Source of the DNA: Parcubacteria group bacterium
GTDB taxonomy: Bacteria > Patescibacteriota > Minisyncoccia > Phycocordibacterales > UBA12088
NCBI GenBank assembly: GCA_021731325.1
Contig: JAKFXP010000094.1
Coordinates: forward strand, 1-15,273
Length of the DNA: 15,273 nt
Direction: 5' to 3'
Shown here: one piece after another, positions 13,000 through 15,273 of the stretch
How positions within the stretch are numbered: the stretch's first letter is position 1
Layout: each line of letters begins with the position of its first letter
The notes under the pieces: generated by a model
Told to the model about the DNA's origin: nothing
Seen by the model: only the letters and a program-made list of their open reading frames with translations
Databases searched by the model: none
Translations under genes and position numbers: made by a program

Positions 13000-15180
13000 T
13001 TAGATACGTTTTTTATGTTCCATAAAGGGTGGGCGTGCAAACTCCGATACAAACGTGTCACACAGGGTTCCAATCCATTTTGGGAACTCCTCAACATCTT
13101 TTCGCAATACACTCAAAGGACCAGCGGGAGTATTGTTGACATCAACGATATACAGTATGCCAGTCTCGCTGCAACGTAGTGCATCAAGCTCACCATAATC
13201 AAGCCCCATCCGTTGCGAAAAGGTCACTACCAGGCGCACCTCCTCTTCGGTTAAGACGTCGAGAGTAGCCACACATACCGCGCGGAGGGTTCGGTCAAAC
13301 CGGTCATGAATACTTTTATACCGCTTGAGTACAAAGGGTATGGTGTTATTGAATACATAGATACGCAAGTCCATCGCTTCATCTTTTCCGCAATCCGATT
13401 CGATAAGTTTTTGGTACACATACCCTTCTTTTGGTTCGGTAGGGCAGGTGATTACCTTGCCGTCATGAAGTGCGTTGGTGTTTGATTTTTGCACACACGT
13501 ACCAGTGTGGGTGCGGGGGTCAATTTTCATACCATACCCAAATACGTCCTGGAACACCTCTTCGACATACTCTTTACTAATATCACACGAGTCGATGTTG
13601 ATAATCCGACGAGTTTGTTTGAGTTGCTCAAGGACGGGGTTTGGGGTGCGATAGGTGGTATCTTCAAATGCAATGATTAAATCGCTGTGTTTGGAGGGGT
13701 TGTTGGTAATGCGGTACCCGAGCCGATGGCAGACTTTATATAGGATGTGATAACTTTTTGGCAGTTCAGGATAAAAAAGTATTGAGGGGTGATAGGTGTG
13801 TTGTTGTCGCGCTCGAAATGCATGGGTCTTTGAGGTGAGAATGGTAGTGAGTGGGGATGCAATTTCTTCAGAAATCCATATGGTGCCTTGTTGATATGCA
13901 TGGGTGATCATATGTGCGAGTGATGGGGTATGTATGCCGCGCGCATCTCTATCTTGTACATATAGCAGGTAACTCACGACGGTGGCAACCAGGTTGGCGA
14001 ATGCATAGGCGACGCCAACGCCCGTGAGGCCATAGGGCAAGAGAAGGTAGGTGCAGCCAATAATACTGAGCGCATATGCGGCATTACGCAGGATGAGCCC
14101 CCGCACGTTGTGGGTAAGGCGGAATAGCGCTGCAAAGAACATAGAGGTGGTGACGAGAATACTCACCAAAGTCATGATTCGCAAAAAAGATACCCCCTCT
14201 GATGAGTAGTCTTTACCAAATAAAAGGAGTAAGTATCCGCCACCGAAGTAAAGGATCGCCATTGCGGGAATAAGAAAGGTGGTAATGGTTCGTAGTGTGT
14301 GACGTATGTGTTGCGGAATTTTTGCTTCATCGTATGAACCCTCGGCAAAGAGCGAGCGAGTAACTGATGAGGGAATGACGTATAAGAGTCCCACAATCAT
14401 CATGATGATATAGAAATAGGCAGAATCATTGGCGCCGAGATGATTGACAATAATAACCGGGAGGAGGGCACTTGGAAGAAAGGTAAAAATATCAGACAGG
14501 TAATTGCCTGCACTGTATCGCCACACGCGAGCGAGAACCGTGCGGTCGATAATAAAGCGGGGGCGATAGGCAAAAGTACGCACCAAGACCAGTATACTGA
14601 GTACGAAACCAATAGACTGTGCAATTGCCGCAGCGGTAAATATACCAAACGCACCCCATCCGATAAACGCAAAAGGTAAACCAACCTTTATTGCACTAAA
14701 GGTGCTGTCGATAATCAAGCTATATTTAGTTTGTCGAAACGAGAGAAAGACAGCGTCCGTAAGTATGTTTACCGCTGCCATGACCGAAAAACACACAAAG
14801 GCAATTGCGGCACCCGGCGTTTCGTGAAGAAATGAGAGGGAAGGAGAGATGTGGTCAACCGCAAGTACAAAAACAGAAGACAAGATAAGTGCCACCAATC
14901 CAACCAAAATGATACTCGTGTTAAGTACGGCATTGCGGTTTTCGTCATGAGCCAAGAATCGAATGATGGCGGTATCAAATCCTGCAAGACTTAGTGCAGA
15001 CGTCATACTCATAACTGACAGGAGTGTTGCCGCGAGACCCACCTCTTCGGTGGTAAAAAGACGAGCAACGAGTAGCCAGAATATAAACCCGAACACGGAC
15101 ATAACCGCCGTGGCGAGCATGGGAAAAAATGAGTTACGAAACAGGCTATTTGCGTAGAGCTGTGAGAGTTGGTGTAGCAC
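13000..15180 (-). CDS. Oligosaccharide flippase fused to C-terminal ATP-grasp-like domain
   Basis: A 726-residue protein. Residues 1 to about 410 are a Wzx/MOP-type polysaccharide transporter: about 12 hydrophobic helices (near 20-40, 45-65, 85-108, 124-146, 160-200, 225-271, 298-318, 333-353, 366-384 and 387-408), with typical features such as FTTEEVGLAATL (42-53) and GFDTAIIRF (67-75). Known members move lipid-linked glycans across the inner membrane. Residues about 420-726 align along their length with the free-standing protein next door, ending with LDYGELDALR (660-669) and YIVDVNNTPAGP (677-688); D666, D680 and N682 are the likely Mg-ATP ligands. An even helix count puts this domain in the cytoplasm, where ATP is. 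The start is GTG (15178-15180), supported by a promoter 6 nt upstream. No stop or frame break is seen at the domain junction. Confidence 0.88.
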   Translation of the reverse strand: MLHQLSQLYANSLFRNSFFPMLATAVMSVFGFIFWLLVARLFTTEEVGLAATLLSVMSMTSALSLAGFDTAIIRFLAHDENRNAVLNTSIILVGLVALILSSVFVLAVDHISPSLSFLHETPGAAIAFVCFSVMAAVNILTDAVFLSFRQTKYSLIIDSTFSAIKVGLPFAFIGWGAFGIFTAAAIAQSIGFVLSILVLVRTFAYRPRFIIDRTVLARVWRYSAGNYLSDIFTFLPSALLPVIIVNHLGANDSAYFYIIMMIVGLLYVIPSSVTRSLFAEGSYDEAKIPQHIRHTLRTITTFLIPAMAILYFGGGYLLLLFGKDYSSEGVSFLRIMTLVSILVTTSMFFAALFRLTHNVRGLILRNAAYALSIIGCTYLLLPYGLTGVGVAYAFANLVATVVSYLLYVQDRDARGIHTPSLAHMITHAYQQGTIWISEEIASPLTTILTSKTHAFRARQQHTYHPSILFYPELPKSYHILYKVCHRLGYRITNNPSKHSDLIIAFEDTTYRTPNPVLEQLKQTRRIINIDSCDISKEYVEEVFQDVFGYGMKIDPRTHTGTCVQKSNTNALHDGKVITCPTEPKEGYVYQKLIESDCGKDEAMDLRIYVFNNTIPFVLKRYKSIHDRFDRTLRAVCVATLDVLTEEEVRLVVTFSQRMGLDYGELDALRCSETGILYIVDVNNTPAGPLSVLRKDVEEFPKWIGTLCDTFVSEFARPPFMEHKKRI
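13427..13467. repeat. 41-nt perfect repeat, copy in the flippase fusion gene
   Basis: Partner of 12496-12536. It lies in the C-terminal ATP-grasp-like domain at the corresponding codons. Confidence 0.9.
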
Positions 15181-15186
15181 CGCTGT

Positions 15187-15214
15187 ATACTAGGGGATTG
15201 TGCAAAAAAGTCAA
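15187..15214 (-). promoter_or_regulatory. Promoter of the flippase fusion gene; leaderless-type
   Basis: On the minus strand, TTGACT (15214-15209), a 16-bp spacer and TAGTAT (15192-15187). The GTG start at 15180 follows after 6 nt, so transcription would begin at or next to the start codon. The -35, spacer and -10 closely match the promoter at 1280-1307. No Shine-Dalgarno is present. Confidence 0.65.
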
Positions 15215-15273
15215 GTAAATAGCCGTAATTTTTGGATTCGTGTCTATTATAGGCCAGGGGTGGTACACGGTCT
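15215..15273. other. Right-edge intergenic sequence
   Basis: Upstream of the leftward promoter. AT-rich to about 15250, then more GC-rich. I see no gene, RNA or repeat that can be supported in these 59 nt. Confidence 0.4.

Noticed and set aside
12996..13112. N-terminal extension of the free ATP-grasp-like protein to 339 residues
   Set aside because: It would lie wholly inside the 3' end of the flippase fusion gene in another frame. The ATG at 12995 is 4 nt past that gene's stop and gives an alignment with the paralogue that begins naturally.
13700..14000. Flippase/ATP-grasp junction as a sequencing or assembly artefact
   Set aside because: The frame is continuous, with a linker that also aligns with the start of the free copy, and I see no homopolymer or stop remnant there. 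Read data would still be the final test.
15240..15273. Beginning of a tRNA or another structured RNA at the right edge
   Set aside because: The GC-rich end does not give a recognisable acceptor stem plus D-arm, and too little sequence is present.

Overview
The window reads as part of a small-genome bacterium of the Candidate Phyla Radiation (Patescibacteria), probably the Parcubacteria side. That placement is an inference from gene content and feel, not from a search. The signs are short intergenic gaps, nusG-rplK not followed by rplA, a large set of fused glycosyltransferases, and membrane proteins resembling the DUF2206 and DUF1616 families. TGA is used as a stop in at least three genes, so the standard bacterial code applies, which argues against the Gracilibacteria/Absconditabacteria code.

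Layout. 1-714: the 3' end of nusG and complete rplK. 700-880: a gene-free stretch with two near-identical hairpins, a long imperfect hairpin between them and a good intrinsic terminator. 964-1239: a self-contained lipoprotein gene (extended -10 promoter, perfect ribosome binding site, terminator) encoding a Tyr/Arg-rich protein. 1317-2778: two paralogous sugar-1-phosphate nucleotidyltransferases facing each other across a bidirectional terminator. 3032-3520: a single-pass membrane protein with a DUF1616-like outer domain. 3612-12121: a five-gene co-directional block (GT2; GT4 fused to a NodB deacetylase; two GT4 domains in one chain; a DUF2206-like multi-pass membrane protein; GT4) with gaps of 16 nt or less and one 4-nt overlap. 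12093-15180: a leftward pair, an oligosaccharide flippase fused to an ATP-grasp-like domain, followed by a free-standing paralogue of that domain.

Together the genes look like one cell-surface glycopolymer or glycoprotein system. The nucleotidyltransferases would make activated sugars. The GT2 and the four GT4 domains would build a lipid-linked glycan, with a NodB domain to deacetylate amino sugars. The flippase would export it, and the DUF2206-like protein could act as a GT-C type transferase on the outer side. The most unusual part is the ATP-grasp-like module on the cytoplasmic tail of the flippase and its neighbour copy. It suggests that an ATP-dependent ligation, perhaps of an amino acid or other amine to the glycan, is tied to export. 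No initiating phosphoglycosyltransferase or obvious Wzy polymerase is visible, so the window probably holds only part of the locus.

Several genes have a -10-like box 6-11 nt before the start codon and no ribosome binding site. This suggests leaderless or near-leaderless transcripts, in contrast to the lipoprotein gene with its full Shine-Dalgarno sequence.
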